Part shown: positions 41,422-50,187 of the stretch, piece after piece
How the letters are laid out: each line of letters starts with the position of its first letter
Numbering within the stretch: position 1 is the first letter of the stretch
Assembly: GCA_937899715.1 (NCBI GenBank)
Contig: CALCNX010000033.1
Span: 53,339-117,338 of the forward strand
Direction of reading: 5' to 3'
Length of the DNA: 64,000 nucleotides
Source of the DNA: an uncultured bacterium
Lineage (GTDB): Bacteria; Bacteroidota; Ignavibacteria; Kapaibacteriales; UBA4661
Made by a program: the position numbers and the translations under genes
Notes under the pieces: model-generated
Told to the model about the DNA's origin: nothing
Seen by the model: the letters and a program-made list of their open reading frames with translations, nothing else
Database searches by the model: none

Positions 41422-44310
41422 TTATGCCACATCAAGCAATGTAAAGTCTTTCTGGTGTTGACGCAAAAATTCCGTGCGTATTGTGGCGTTTTCGGGCTTA
41501 CGCAAGTGTGGGTCTTCGGCGACGATGGCAAACGCCTCACGTCGTGCAAGCGTGATAACATCGCCATCGCTGACCAAATCTGCAAAAGTAAATTCGGGAA
41601 TACCGGATTGGCGGGTTCCCAAAAAGTCACCCGGACCACGCAATTTCAGGTCAACCTCTGCAATTTTGAAGCCGTCGCTTGTTTCTTGCATAGTTTTGAG
41701 GCGAATAATACACGATTTTCGTTCCTGTGCTTCATTCTCGCGCTTGCCGATGTGAAACTTGAAGTGGTCTTTGGTTGCAAGTAGGCAAAAAGACTGCTCC
41801 GCGCCGCGTCCCACGCGCCCCCGCAACTGGTGAAGCTGTGCCAACCCAAAGCGCTCGGCATTTTCAATCAGCATAACGGTTGCATTCGGAACGTCAATGC
41901 CAACCTCGACGACTGTTGTTGCGACTAAGACATGAAACTCCTTATTTTTGAATGCTTTCATTGCGTCTTCTTTTTCATACCAGAGCATTTGTCCGTGCAG
42001 CAAGCCCATTTTGAGGTCGGGGAAAACTTCGTGCTGAAGCCGCTCGAAGTGCTCTACTGCTGACTTGGCTTCGACCTTCTCGGATTTTTCTACAAGCGGA
42101 TAGACGATATATGCCTGATGCCCCTTCTCAATCTGTTCACGGATGAACTGAAAAATGACGGGCATTTTACTTTCAAAAACGACTTTTGTTTTGATAGGCT
42201 TGCGATTTTTCGGCAACTCGTCAATGATAGAAACATCAAGGTCGCCGTACACGGTCATTGAGAGCGTACGTGGAATGGGCGTTGCAGACATGACCATGAT
42301 GTGCGGAGAGATTTCGTGCATTGCTGAATGTTGCGAGGTCGCTGTTATCAATGGTGGCACAGACATTCTTGTCTGTGTAGTCTGCCGCACATTTTCATTT
42401 GCAACGTACAAATATGGGTAACTCTCTTGCTCTCCAATCAATCCCTCTTTTAAAGGATTTTCGATGATGTAAGTTATTTTCTCCTGCAATTCCCGTTCAT
42501 TCCGAATAATTCTATCGTAAGATTCATCTTGCCAAACTGGACTGTCTGTTATGACGCGCATTTTGTTCACAAGTCTTGCGGAAACTCCTTTAATACCTTT
42601 CATTATCGCGCTAAGATCGTAGTTCTCATGGTTTGCCAAAACAATATGGACGTGGTCGGTCATAACGACGGCTGCTCCGATAGAGTAATACTTTCCATCT
42701 CCTTCGATAAGGTGATTAAATACTAACGCTTGCTCTTCTTGACTCAGTTTACCTATCGCTCGAAATGTGATGAAATATGTAGAACCCTCTTTTGTCCAAT
42801 GCGGCAAGTTTCTTTGAGTCCTTTGCAACTCAGATGTAGTCTGCACAGACAAGAATGTCTGTGCCACCGCGTTTGTTTTATCTAATTCCGACATAGTAGT
42901 TTGACTATTCGCGCCCGCAAAGCTCGCCGTTGCTTTTTTCTTCAATTCCGCACGCTGTAGTACGCCGAAGCGGTGCTGTTCGTCTATCACCACTAAGCCC
43001 AAACGCTTGTATTCAACGGTGCTCTGGAACACCGCGTGTGTGCCAACGACGATATGCGCTTCGCCGCTAACAATCTGCTCGCTGACGGCAGTGCGCTGGC
43101 GCTTTTTCTGTCCGCCTACAAGCTGCGCGACGTTGATTTTACGCGGGTCGCTGATTTCTGTGAGTTTGGCATTGAGCTTTTCGATATAGTCTTGGAGCGT
43201 GTTGTAATGCTGCTCGGCAAGGATTTCGGTAGGAGCCATAAGGACGCACTGCAATCCCGCATCAATAGCCGCAAGCATCGCCAAAAGCGCCACGATTGTT
43301 TTGCCGGAGCCGACATCGCCTTGCAAGAGCCTGTTCATGGGCTTTGTGGTGCGCATATCTTCGACAATTTCCCTTAAAACACGTTTTTGCGCACGTGTAA
43401 GCTCGAAGGACAGCAAATCCAGCATCATGCGGGCAAGCGGGCTTTTTTCGGCAATGGCGGGTGCTTTGTCCAGACTTTTTATACCGCTATGCCGCATGGC
43501 AAGAAGCATTTCAAAAAAGAATAATTCCTCAAACTTCATTCGCTCACGTGCTTTATTCAGCGCCTCGTGGGATTCAGGGAAATGCAGTTGCCGTGCAGCG
43601 GCATGAATACCGGGGAAGTCAAATTTTGCCAGCAGTTCGTCGGATAACGTTTCTTGGAGGTTCGGAATCTCCTGCTCAATGACTGATGTAATGAGGTTCC
43701 GCATTACCCGCATTGTCAGCCCGGCATCCTTCATTTTTTGCGTGAGGCGGTACTTAGGCAAAATTCGTCCGTTGCTGTACGATTCCGCGTCATCGGGGTC
43801 AATGCGCTCAATTTCGGGATGATTGAATTGAATTTTTCCGTAAGCAAATTCGGCGAGACCGCTCACCGCAAGGAGTTGGTCTGTTTCAAAAATGCGTTTG
43901 AAATACTCAGCCTGATGCCAAAAAACGATTTCTGCCTTCACTCCGCTATGATCGTCCAGTTCCACAATCACCATTGTACGGTTCTTGCCAAAAGTTCTGT
44001 CCCGCACAGACCGCACAAAAGCAACAACCGTGATTTCCGTTTGCAGGTTCATATTTTGTTCGGAAAAAGCGTCTTGCTGTTGTGCGTTCAGCAGATTGGT
44101 GCGCAAGTCGCGGAGCGAAGGGACGCTATTGCGGTCAATATAGGAACGGGGATAGAAGCGTAGTAAATCGGCAGGAGTGAGTATACCCGCCAGTGCCAAT
44201 GCTTCGGCGCGGCGCGGTCCGATGCCTCGCATATACTGAATGGGCGAAACGGCTGCGGCAGTGCTTGGCGCAGAGGCTTCGGCTATTGATGGAACAGGCT
44301 GTTCGGGCAT
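41422..44310 (-). CDS. recG: RecG helicase with an in-frame inserted RAYT (Y1 transposase) domain
   Basis: This 962-residue ORF is longer than RecG, which is about 690-710. RecG parts: wedge/OB domain (about 25-250), Walker A GDVGSGKT (331-338), DEQH box (443-446) followed by RFGVLQRAELKKK, then SATPIPRT (675-682), VEVGIDVPNATVM and QLRGRVGRG, and a normal C-terminus. Between motif II and motif III, residues about 481-658 are foreign: a RAYT/IS200-type Y1 transposase with NLPHWTKEGSTYFITFRA, the HUH motif DHVHIVL (His553, His555), WQDESYDRIIR and the catalytic-type Tyr614 in KITYIIENPLKEGL. There is no stop or frameshift. RecG remodels stalled forks and Holliday junctions; whether this form is active is unknown. 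Confidence 0.9.
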   Translation of the reverse strand: MPEQPVPSIAEASAPSTAAAVSPIQYMRGIGPRRAEALALAGILTPADLLRFYPRSYIDRNSVPSLRDLRTNLLNAQQQDAFSEQNMNLQTEITVVAFVRSVRDRTFGKNRTMVIVELDDHSGVKAEIVFWHQAEYFKRIFETDQLLAVSGLAEFAYGKIQFNHPEIERIDPDDAESYSNGRILPKYRLTQKMKDAGLTMRVMRNLITSVIEQEIPNLQETLSDELLAKFDFPGIHAAARQLHFPESHEALNKARERMKFEELFFFEMLLAMRHSGIKSLDKAPAIAEKSPLARMMLDLLSFELTRAQKRVLREIVEDMRTTKPMNRLLQGDVGSGKTIVALLAMLAAIDAGLQCVLMAPTEILAEQHYNTLQDYIEKLNAKLTEISDPRKINVAQLVGGQKKRQRTAVSEQIVSGEAHIVVGTHAVFQSTVEYKRLGLVVIDEQHRFGVLQRAELKKKATASFAGANSQTTMSELDKTNAVAQTFLSVQTTSELQRTQRNLPHWTKEGSTYFITFRAIGKLSQEEQALVFNHLIEGDGKYYSIGAAVVMTDHVHIVLANHENYDLSAIMKGIKGVSARLVNKMRVITDSPVWQDESYDRIIRNERELQEKITYIIENPLKEGLIGEQESYPYLYVANENVRQTTQTRMSVPPLITATSQHSAMHEISPHIMVMSATPIPRTLSMTVYGDLDVSIIDELPKNRKPIKTKVVFESKMPVIFQFIREQIEKGHQAYIVYPLVEKSEKVEAKSAVEHFERLQHEVFPDLKMGLLHGQMLWYEKEDAMKAFKNKEFHVLVATTVVEVGIDVPNATVMLIENAERFGLAQLHQLRGRVGRGAEQSFCLLATKDHFKFHIGKRENEAQERKSCIIRLKTMQETSDGFKIAEVDLKLRGPGDFLGTRQSGIPEFTFADLVSDGDVITLARREAFAIVAEDPHLRKPENATIRTEFLRQHQKDFTLLDVA
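42358..42377. repeat. REP palindrome, left end of the element
   Basis: CACAGACATTCTTGTCTGTG is a perfect 8-bp stem with a 4-nt loop. In the recG frame it encodes part of RQTTQTRMSVPPL. It is the inverse of the copy at 42844-42863. Confidence 0.85.
42844..42863. repeat. REP palindrome, right end of the element
   Basis: CACAGACAAGAATGTCTGTG is a perfect 8-bp stem with a 4-nt loop. In the recG frame it encodes part of AVAQTFLSVQTT. It is the inverse of the copy at 42358-42377. Confidence 0.85.
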
Positions 44311-44367
44311 GATATTTCAGAAGAAATCTAAAATCGTGTATTGATATTTCTACCATTGATGCTTCTC

Positions 44368-46173
44368 TCACCGTAGAACAACGACGCGCCGCGACCACCG
44401 CTCACGCCCACACTGCACGTGCAGTGTGTATGCACCTTGCGCAAGTCGGCTCACATCCAGCGTTGTGGCAAATGCGCCTTGCATGGCAGACAATTCCTCG
44501 TGCCGAAGTACGGTGCGTCCCAGCATATCTTCTACGCGCACAAGTACAGGAGCGCTTTCCGGTAGGACGAGAGCGATGCGGAGTGCATCGGAAGCGGGAT
44601 TGGGAGTAAGCGAAATGTCCGAGGCGTCATTGCGCAGAGCAACGTTTGTTGTTTGAACGAAGGTTGTGGTAGCAGTCGTAATGGGCGGTAGTGGGCGAAA
44701 TATTATAGACCAAGGATAAGGTAAGGATAAAACTCGGAAACCTTGAAGTACAGGGGCTTCAAACGTCAGCACAACGGTGTCCGTCGCGCTGTTACTAGCG
44801 GGAGCAAGCGGCGTGAAGTTGTTGAAGGTGTATAGCCCATTAACCGCAACAGCGCTTGTGCCAGTGGCAGCAAAGCGCTGGCTGTTTGCGCGGACATACG
44901 GGTCGGTACTGGCGGAAAATTGAAAATTGGATGTGGTACTGCGTGGCAACCCTTCTTCGGGAGGTGCAATACGAATAGTTGCTACGCCGCCATTGTAGGC
45001 GTTGGGTCCGTTATCGGCACGGTTGCCGAATTGGTCAACAGCTTGGAGGTAGAACCACGTGCGCGGGTCGTCGGCATTGGATTTGCCGATGGTGAAGCGT
45101 GAGGGCATTCGGATGCGATAGCCATATTGCATGGTTGGCGGATTGTATAAGTCAGAAACAAGAACTGGTGTAATCGCAACAGCCCGATTTGGTATAAGTG
45201 TTACAGTTGAACCTGTATTACCGGGCGAACAATTAAGCTGTGAAGAGCCTTTTGCATCTTGAGCCAACCACCCCCAACAGGCAAACGGATCATAAACACT
45301 GACAACAACCTGTACATTCGCTGAAGTCGCCCCAAAAACCTGAAAATTCTTAAAGATTGCGAGACCATTTTTATCAGTCATGGCAACATTTCCAATGCTA
45401 GGTGTTCGTATTTGGTCAATGGGTTCTGTTCCGCCAGCCATACTGATTGTTGCCGTTGTTGAGAACGAAGGTATATTTCCCCAGTAATCCAGGACTTGAG
45501 CCGTAATATAGTTGTAATCAGAGGTGTCTGAATTATGAAATTGCACAGGCTCACCGACCGTAATAAACGGTATTGCTCCTTGCTCACCGTATGATAATCC
45601 CGGTATTGCACGTTTGCCATTTTTTAATTTTGAAATAATTACTATTAGACCATATCCACCTATGAGTGATACTGATACAGAGGTAGTCTGGATATTTGCG
45701 GCTGTGCAATGCAAAGGCATATGAGGATGAATATTTCCTATAATTCTCAAGCCATAGAATTCAAGTATTCCGCCTTTGGATTTTGCACGTGCAAAACCGC
45801 CGGGCGTTCGATAATTTCCATAGAGTATGCCGTATCGTACACGCATAACTGAATCTGTTTGCCAAAGCCTTGGATCATTACCATAAACGATACCAGTAGT
45901 TGCCAGCGAATCCGGTAGTCGTAAAAACGCTTCGGTACTATCATCCTTCAAAATCCTTCCCTCACTATCCATAATAGCAAACACCAAACTCGCCGTCGTC
46001 GGCACACCGGCGCGGAACGGCTCCACCGTGGGCAGCAGCGTTCCCGTCGTAACGGAGCGCTGTCCCAGAAAGCGAAGGAAGCGTTGCTGTGTGGGCTGCT
46101 GAGCGGAGACAATGCCGTAGCACAGGCAGAGCGTGGCGTACAAGCATAGAGAGAAGCGTTGCACAATCGTCAT
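44368..46173 (-). CDS. Secreted protein with T9SS type A sorting domain
   Basis: The ATG at 46173 gives 601 residues with a signal peptide (MTIVQRFSLCLYATLCLCYG, then IVSAQQ). The body (about 30-515) has beta-rich modules resembling Ig-like/invasin-type repeats that recur around AQVLDYWGNIPSFSTTATIS and LQAVDQFGNRADNG, a pattern common in adhesins and bacterial Big1-like domains. The C-terminal 80 residues carry a T9SS type A domain: ISLTPNPASDALRIALVLP, PVLVRVEDMLGRTVLRHE, LAQGAYTLHVQ. It is presumably exported across the outer membrane and anchored or released. The region encoding residues 70-330 is more A/T-rich than the rest of the gene. It is upstream of recG on the same strand, 58 bp apart. 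Confidence 0.82.
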   Translation of the reverse strand: MTIVQRFSLCLYATLCLCYGIVSAQQPTQQRFLRFLGQRSVTTGTLLPTVEPFRAGVPTTASLVFAIMDSEGRILKDDSTEAFLRLPDSLATTGIVYGNDPRLWQTDSVMRVRYGILYGNYRTPGGFARAKSKGGILEFYGLRIIGNIHPHMPLHCTAANIQTTSVSVSLIGGYGLIVIISKLKNGKRAIPGLSYGEQGAIPFITVGEPVQFHNSDTSDYNYITAQVLDYWGNIPSFSTTATISMAGGTEPIDQIRTPSIGNVAMTDKNGLAIFKNFQVFGATSANVQVVVSVYDPFACWGWLAQDAKGSSQLNCSPGNTGSTVTLIPNRAVAITPVLVSDLYNPPTMQYGYRIRMPSRFTIGKSNADDPRTWFYLQAVDQFGNRADNGPNAYNGGVATIRIAPPEEGLPRSTTSNFQFSASTDPYVRANSQRFAATGTSAVAVNGLYTFNNFTPLAPASNSATDTVVLTFEAPVLQGFRVLSLPYPWSIIFRPLPPITTATTTFVQTTNVALRNDASDISLTPNPASDALRIALVLPESAPVLVRVEDMLGRTVLRHEELSAMQGAFATTLDVSRLAQGAYTLHVQCGRERWSRRVVVLR

Positions 46174-46557
46174 AATATATCGTCGGTTGGACGTGGGACA
46201 AAAGAATTGATTGGAATCCACAAACTGCAATCTACAAAAGGCACGGAGAAGACGTGCGGAGAAAATGTAGTTTTTTCGAGACTTGTGAGCCGCAGTTTCT
46301 AAAAAGTATAAAATTGTATGCAAAACTCGCGGTATTGTGCGTAAAAGCACAAAATGTATTGATTTTTTCAAAATCTCCTGTTATATTGCGAGTCTGCATA
46401 AATTGTTACGTTTCACGCAACAACAACGCTTTGAAACCGCACCTTCGTCTGCAAGGTCTCTCTGGGAGGGGCTTACTGTCTAGCACGAAGTGTAATTCCT
46501 TACGGCAAATCTACCAAAAATCGTTTGCACAATTTCAACACATTTGTTTAAGGAGTA
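46174..46557. promoter_or_regulatory. Divergent intergenic region between T9SS protein and secD
   Basis: This 384-bp non-coding stretch contains TTATATTG at 46381-46388 after a T-rich segment, a weak -7-like candidate for secD transcription. No hairpin or gene was recognised. Confidence 0.3.
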
Positions 46558-48603
46558 ATGACCTTGAAAAAAGGACTACTTGGGAAATGGCTTATTATTG
46601 TACTCCCGCTTGTAGCGGCGGGTCTTCTGCTATTTCCGACTTTCCGCGCATCACAGCTCGAAAAGCAACGCTTGGAGCTGGTAAAGGCAAAGAATGAGAC
46701 CGCACTTGCCACTTTCGACAAAGAAAACGGCGAGGCGCTGCGCAAAAATAAAGAACAGAGCCTCAAGCTCGGTCTGGACTTGCGTGGTGGCATTTATGTA
46801 ACGCTCGAAGCAGACGTTATACGCCTTCTGGAAGAGTCCGCTATGCGTGACGCGGTTGACGATGTGTTCTTGGAAACACTCGAAAAAACCCGTCAGCAAG
46901 TGGATGCCGGTGGCGACGACGACGTTCTGCCCGTATTCTTGAAAAATTTCGATGCAATTGCTCGTCCCAAAGGACGCAAACTTTTCTCGTATTTCGACGC
47001 GGGTAGTAACCGTGACCTGAGCGAGGATGCAATTGTGAAGCGTCTGGAGCGCAATATCAACGAAGCTATTGACCAAGCTATTGAAGTCGTTCGTCAGCGT
47101 ATCGACAAATACGGTGTTGCCGAGACGACCATTCAAAAGCAAGGTACACGCCGCATTGTTATTGAGCTTCCGGGTGTGAATAATGAGGCAGAAGTTCGCT
47201 CGCTGCTTCAAACAACCGCTCGCTTGGAGTTCAAACTTGTGCGCAACAACGCACAAATCGTCCGCACGTTCTATGCAATTGACCAACTCCTGAAAAACAA
47301 GGGTGTTGCTGCGAGTGCTTCAACGACTGCAACCGCATCGTCCGCTTCCACCGCGACCGCAACAGCCGCTTCTACTGCAACTGCGAGCGCTGGTGCAGAT
47401 TCTGCAAAGAAAGACCCGTACGCTGGGTTGACCGATGACCAAAAACGGGCAAAATTCAAGCAAGACTACCCCTTTACTTCGATGTTCGTAACCTATTTCA
47501 ACCCACCGGGCGAAGGTCAACAACCGATTCCCGTTGTCTATGAAAAGAACGAATTTCCCGAAGGTGATTATAGCTTCCAAATTCCTGACGAAAGCGTTCA
47601 GAAATTTGAAGAAATCATGGCTCGTGCAGATGTTCGTCGTATTATGGGCACCGAATATCAAGCAATTATCTCCGCAAAGCCGGAGCCGTTCTTTGAGCGT
47701 CAAGGCGTGAAGCTCTATTACATCTATGGTGTTTTGGCAAAACCGGAACTCACGGGCGATGTAATTTCAGACGCAACCGCCACATTTGACCCGACGAATA
47801 ATGCCCCGATGGTTATGATGGATATGAATGCTGACGGTTCGGCAAGCTGGGCACGTATTACGGGCGCAAACATCAAAAAGCGTATCGCTATTGTCCTCGA
47901 TGACCGCGTTTATTCTGCGCCAACTGTTCAAAACAAAATCACGGGCGGACGCTCGCAAATCACAGGCAGTTCTACCATAGATGAAGCACGATTACTCGAA
48001 ATCGTTCTCAAAGCCGGAGCGCTCAAAGCACCGGTGAAAATCGTAGAAGAGCGCGTTATTGGTCCGTCGCTTGGTGAAGACTCTATTCGCAAGGGTATCA
48101 TCTCCGGTGCGATTGCAGCATTGCTGGTGGTACTCTTTATGATTCTCTACTACGCAACGGCAGGCGTTTTGGCTGACTTGGCGGTTTTGGTCAATATCAC
48201 GATTATTATTGCCGTCTTGGCAGCATTCGCCGGAACGCTCACACTTCCGGGTATTGCCGGTTTGATTCTCACGCTTGGTATGGCTGTGGACACAAACATC
48301 CTCGTCTTTGAGCGTATTCGTGAGGAATTGCACCACGGGCGCTCGCTTCGTGCTGCGGTGGACGAAGGCTTCAAACGGGCGTTTAATGCGATTTTGGACT
48401 CGAATATTACCACGATGATTACAGGCGCAATCTTGTACTACTTGGGAACGGGCCCCATTCGCGGCTTTGCCGTAACGCTTATGATTGGTATTGTCATCAC
48501 ACTCTTCACCGGCATTACGCTGTCGAAAGTGTTCTTTGAACTCATCCTTTCGCGTGGCGCGACGACCTTTAATCTTGGTCAGCCCGCGTCAGAAAAAGCG
48601 TAA
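46558..48603 (+). CDS. secD: Protein translocase subunit SecD
   Basis: This 681-residue SecD uses the proton-motive force to help pull Sec substrates across the inner membrane together with SecF. It shows one N-terminal TM (about 10-27), the conserved LKLGLDLRGGIYV segment (69-81), the P1 domain, and a C-terminal five-TM bundle with VILKAG-like EIVLKAGALKAPVKIVEE and GMAVDTNILVFERIREEL. Residues 251-284 are an Ala/Ser/Thr-only low-complexity insert within P1. AAGGAG at 46550-46555 leaves only 2 nt before the ATG at 46558 but 8 nt before a TTG at 46564, so the true start may be the TTG. It is 30 bp from secF and forms an operon with it. Confidence 0.95.
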   Translation: MTLKKGLLGKWLIIVLPLVAAGLLLFPTFRASQLEKQRLELVKAKNETALATFDKENGEALRKNKEQSLKLGLDLRGGIYVTLEADVIRLLEESAMRDAVDDVFLETLEKTRQQVDAGGDDDVLPVFLKNFDAIARPKGRKLFSYFDAGSNRDLSEDAIVKRLERNINEAIDQAIEVVRQRIDKYGVAETTIQKQGTRRIVIELPGVNNEAEVRSLLQTTARLEFKLVRNNAQIVRTFYAIDQLLKNKGVAASASTTATASSASTATATAASTATASAGADSAKKDPYAGLTDDQKRAKFKQDYPFTSMFVTYFNPPGEGQQPIPVVYEKNEFPEGDYSFQIPDESVQKFEEIMARADVRRIMGTEYQAIISAKPEPFFERQGVKLYYIYGVLAKPELTGDVISDATATFDPTNNAPMVMMDMNADGSASWARITGANIKKRIAIVLDDRVYSAPTVQNKITGGRSQITGSSTIDEARLLEIVLKAGALKAPVKIVEERVIGPSLGEDSIRKGIISGAIAALLVVLFMILYYATAGVLADLAVLVNITIIIAVLAAFAGTLTLPGIAGLILTLGMAVDTNILVFERIREELHHGRSLRAAVDEGFKRAFNAILDSNITTMITGAILYYLGTGPIRGFAVTLMIGIVITLFTGITLSKVFFELILSRGATTFNLGQPASEKA

Positions 48604-48633
48604 CCCATTTTTAACCTGAGGAGAACATCCATC

Positions 48634-49596
48634 ATGCAATTCTTTCACGATACAAAAATTGACTTTCTAAGTAAACGCCGAATTTTCTTTTTTGCATCTA
48701 TTATCATCAATATCGTTGGAATTTTAGTCGTTGCTTTCAAAGGCTTAGACTACGGTATTGATTTTGTTGGCGGCACGGAAGTCGGCATCAAGTTTAGCGG
48801 TTCGTCAGCCGTGCAGACCGAAGAGGTTCGTAAGGCAATGGACGAGGCTAAATTTAGTGGTTCAGAGATTAAATCCTACGGTAAGTCAGACGAGTTTCTT
48901 ATTCGCCTGCCTAATCTTGTTGGCAAAGATTACTCTTCTGCCGCCATTATGGAAAGCCTCAAAAAAGCATTCCCTAATCAAACATTGACACTGCTTAAAG
49001 TTGACAAAATCGGTCCTAAGGTAGGCGCGGAACTTCGGAGTAAGGCGTTTATGGCGCTTGGACTGTCGTTCTTGATGATTATGCTTTACATTGCGTTCCG
49101 TTTCGAGTTCCTCTACGGCTTGGGTGCTATTGTGGCACTTGTTCACGATGCTATTCTGGCATTTGTGATGGCGGTAATGGTACACGATTTGGGTATCATC
49201 AATCTTGAAGTCAACCAAAGTATGCTTGCGGCTATGTTGACGGTAATTGGTTTCTCGGTACACGATACCGTGATTATCTTCGACCGTATCCGTGAAAACC
49301 GCGAAAAACACAAAAATATGCCGTTTATTGATATGGTGAACCTTAGTATCAACGAGACATTGAGCCGCACCATCAATACTGTAATGACGGCTGTGCTGGT
49401 ACTTATCGTTATCACCGTGTTCGGTGGCGAAGTGCTTCAAGGTTTTGCTTTTGTGATGCTTGTTGGTTTTGTGACCGGTGCGTATTCATCCATCTATGTC
49501 GCAAGCTCTTTTGTGGCTTGGTACTTAGAGTCGGTGAAAAAATACGACCTCCACGTAGAAAGCTATGCAAGTATTACTGCGAAGGCAAAAGCCTAA
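48634..49596 (+). CDS. secF: Protein translocase subunit SecF
   Basis: This 320-residue SecF is the partner of SecD. It has an N-terminal TM, the conserved FKGLDYGIDFVGGTEVGIKF segment (about 35-54), a short periplasmic domain, and a five-TM C-terminal bundle with VGFSVHDTVIIFDRIRENRE-type sequence (GFSVHDTVIIFDRIRENRE). A GAGGAG Shine-Dalgarno lies 10 nt before the ATG. The genes are separate, not fused as SecDF. A terminator follows. Confidence 0.95.
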   Translation: MQFFHDTKIDFLSKRRIFFFASIIINIVGILVVAFKGLDYGIDFVGGTEVGIKFSGSSAVQTEEVRKAMDEAKFSGSEIKSYGKSDEFLIRLPNLVGKDYSSAAIMESLKKAFPNQTLTLLKVDKIGPKVGAELRSKAFMALGLSFLMIMLYIAFRFEFLYGLGAIVALVHDAILAFVMAVMVHDLGIINLEVNQSMLAAMLTVIGFSVHDTVIIFDRIRENREKHKNMPFIDMVNLSINETLSRTINTVMTAVLVLIVITVFGGEVLQGFAFVMLVGFVTGAYSSIYVASSFVAWYLESVKKYDLHVESYASITAKAKA

Positions 49597-49657
49597 AAGT
49601 AAAAGTGTAACAGTACACCGAATCGGTATGCTAGCGTAAAAAAACTTGGAAAACACC

Positions 49658-49686
49658 ACAAAGGGGCTTAATTTAAGTCCCTTTGT
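49658..49686 (+). terminator. Terminator after secDF
   Basis: ACAAAGGGGCTTA (49658-49670) and TAAGTCCCTTTGT (49674-49686) form a 13-bp stem with one G-U pair and a 3-nt loop, followed by TGTTT, between secF and the STAS gene. Confidence 0.75.
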
Positions 49687-49725
49687 TGTTTCCAGTCATT
49701 TTCCTTCATATAATTTATTGCAACT

Positions 49726-50079
49726 ATGCCTGAAGCATTGGAATTTATCGCTCACCCTACAAACAGCGCCGTTGCGACGGTTGTCTTACGCGGACATATC
49801 ACAGGGGGACCACAAGCAGTAGAATTTTCTACACACTTGAACAAACTGGTAGCCGGCAAGGTGAAGCACGTTGTGGCAGACTTATCCGCAATTACGCTCA
49901 TCAATAGTTCCGGTTTGGGAATGCTCGTCGGCGGGCTGACCACCATGCGAAAAGCAGGCGGTACGATGCGCTTTGCTGCCATTCCTGCTAACGTGATGAA
50001 CCTTCTCGAAATCACACGACTGAATACCGTGTTTGATATTTCCGATAGCACCGAATCAGCTTTGAAGAAAATACTGTAA
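49726..50079 (+). CDS. STAS-domain anti-sigma factor antagonist
   Basis: This 117-residue single STAS domain is of the SpoIIAA/RsbV type. The phosphorylation loop reads ITLINSSGLGMLVGG, with Ser61/Ser62 as the candidate phospho-Ser; the usual Asp before SSG is Asn here. In family members, phosphorylation by an anti-sigma kinase and dephosphorylation by a PP2C phosphatase control release of a sigma factor or another partner. No RsbW-like kinase or PP2C gene is adjacent. It lies between the secDF terminator and dcd. Confidence 0.88.
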   Translation: MPEALEFIAHPTNSAVATVVLRGHITGGPQAVEFSTHLNKLVAGKVKHVVADLSAITLINSSGLGMLVGGLTTMRKAGGTMRFAAIPANVMNLLEITRLNTVFDISDSTESALKKIL

Positions 50080-50187
50080 AGTAAAGTGCTGTGATTTTTT
50101 TGTGGATGACGTACCATGCTTGAATTTCCCCCGAAATACTGTACATTCGTCATCTGTTCTTAACCCTAGAATGTGAGATTCACATAG

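Larger units (their letters stand above)
42353..42868 (-). mobile_element. REP-RAYT-REP element inserted in recG
   Basis: The 516-bp unit is bounded by 25-bp inverted copies beginning GGTGGCACAGACATTC (42353-42377 and, inverted, 42844-42868). Each contains the palindrome CACAGACATTCTTGTCTGTG or its inverse. It encodes a Y1 (HUH) transposase domain on the minus strand, in the recG frame. 516 is divisible by three, so the host frame is kept if no other bases were added. No target duplication could be defined by eye. The transposase part lacks its own ATG at the expected position (around TSELQRTQRNLPHW), so it is probably translated only as part of RecG. Confidence 0.85.

Noticed and set aside
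42353..42868. Possibility that the RecG insert is an intein or a group II intron remnant
   Set aside because: There are no splicing-type motifs (no terminal Cys/Ser or His-Asn block), and the HUH/Tyr motifs with palindromic ends clearly point to a RAYT element.
42353..42868. Treating the RAYT as a separate gene
   Set aside because: There is no internal ATG with a Shine-Dalgarno at the expected domain start, and the frame is continuous with recG, so it is described as a domain of the chimera.
47308..47410. Ala/Ser/Thr codon-rich stretch in secD as a CRISPR-like or tandem repeat array
   Set aside because: It is a coding low-complexity linker with irregular codon units, not spaced direct repeats.
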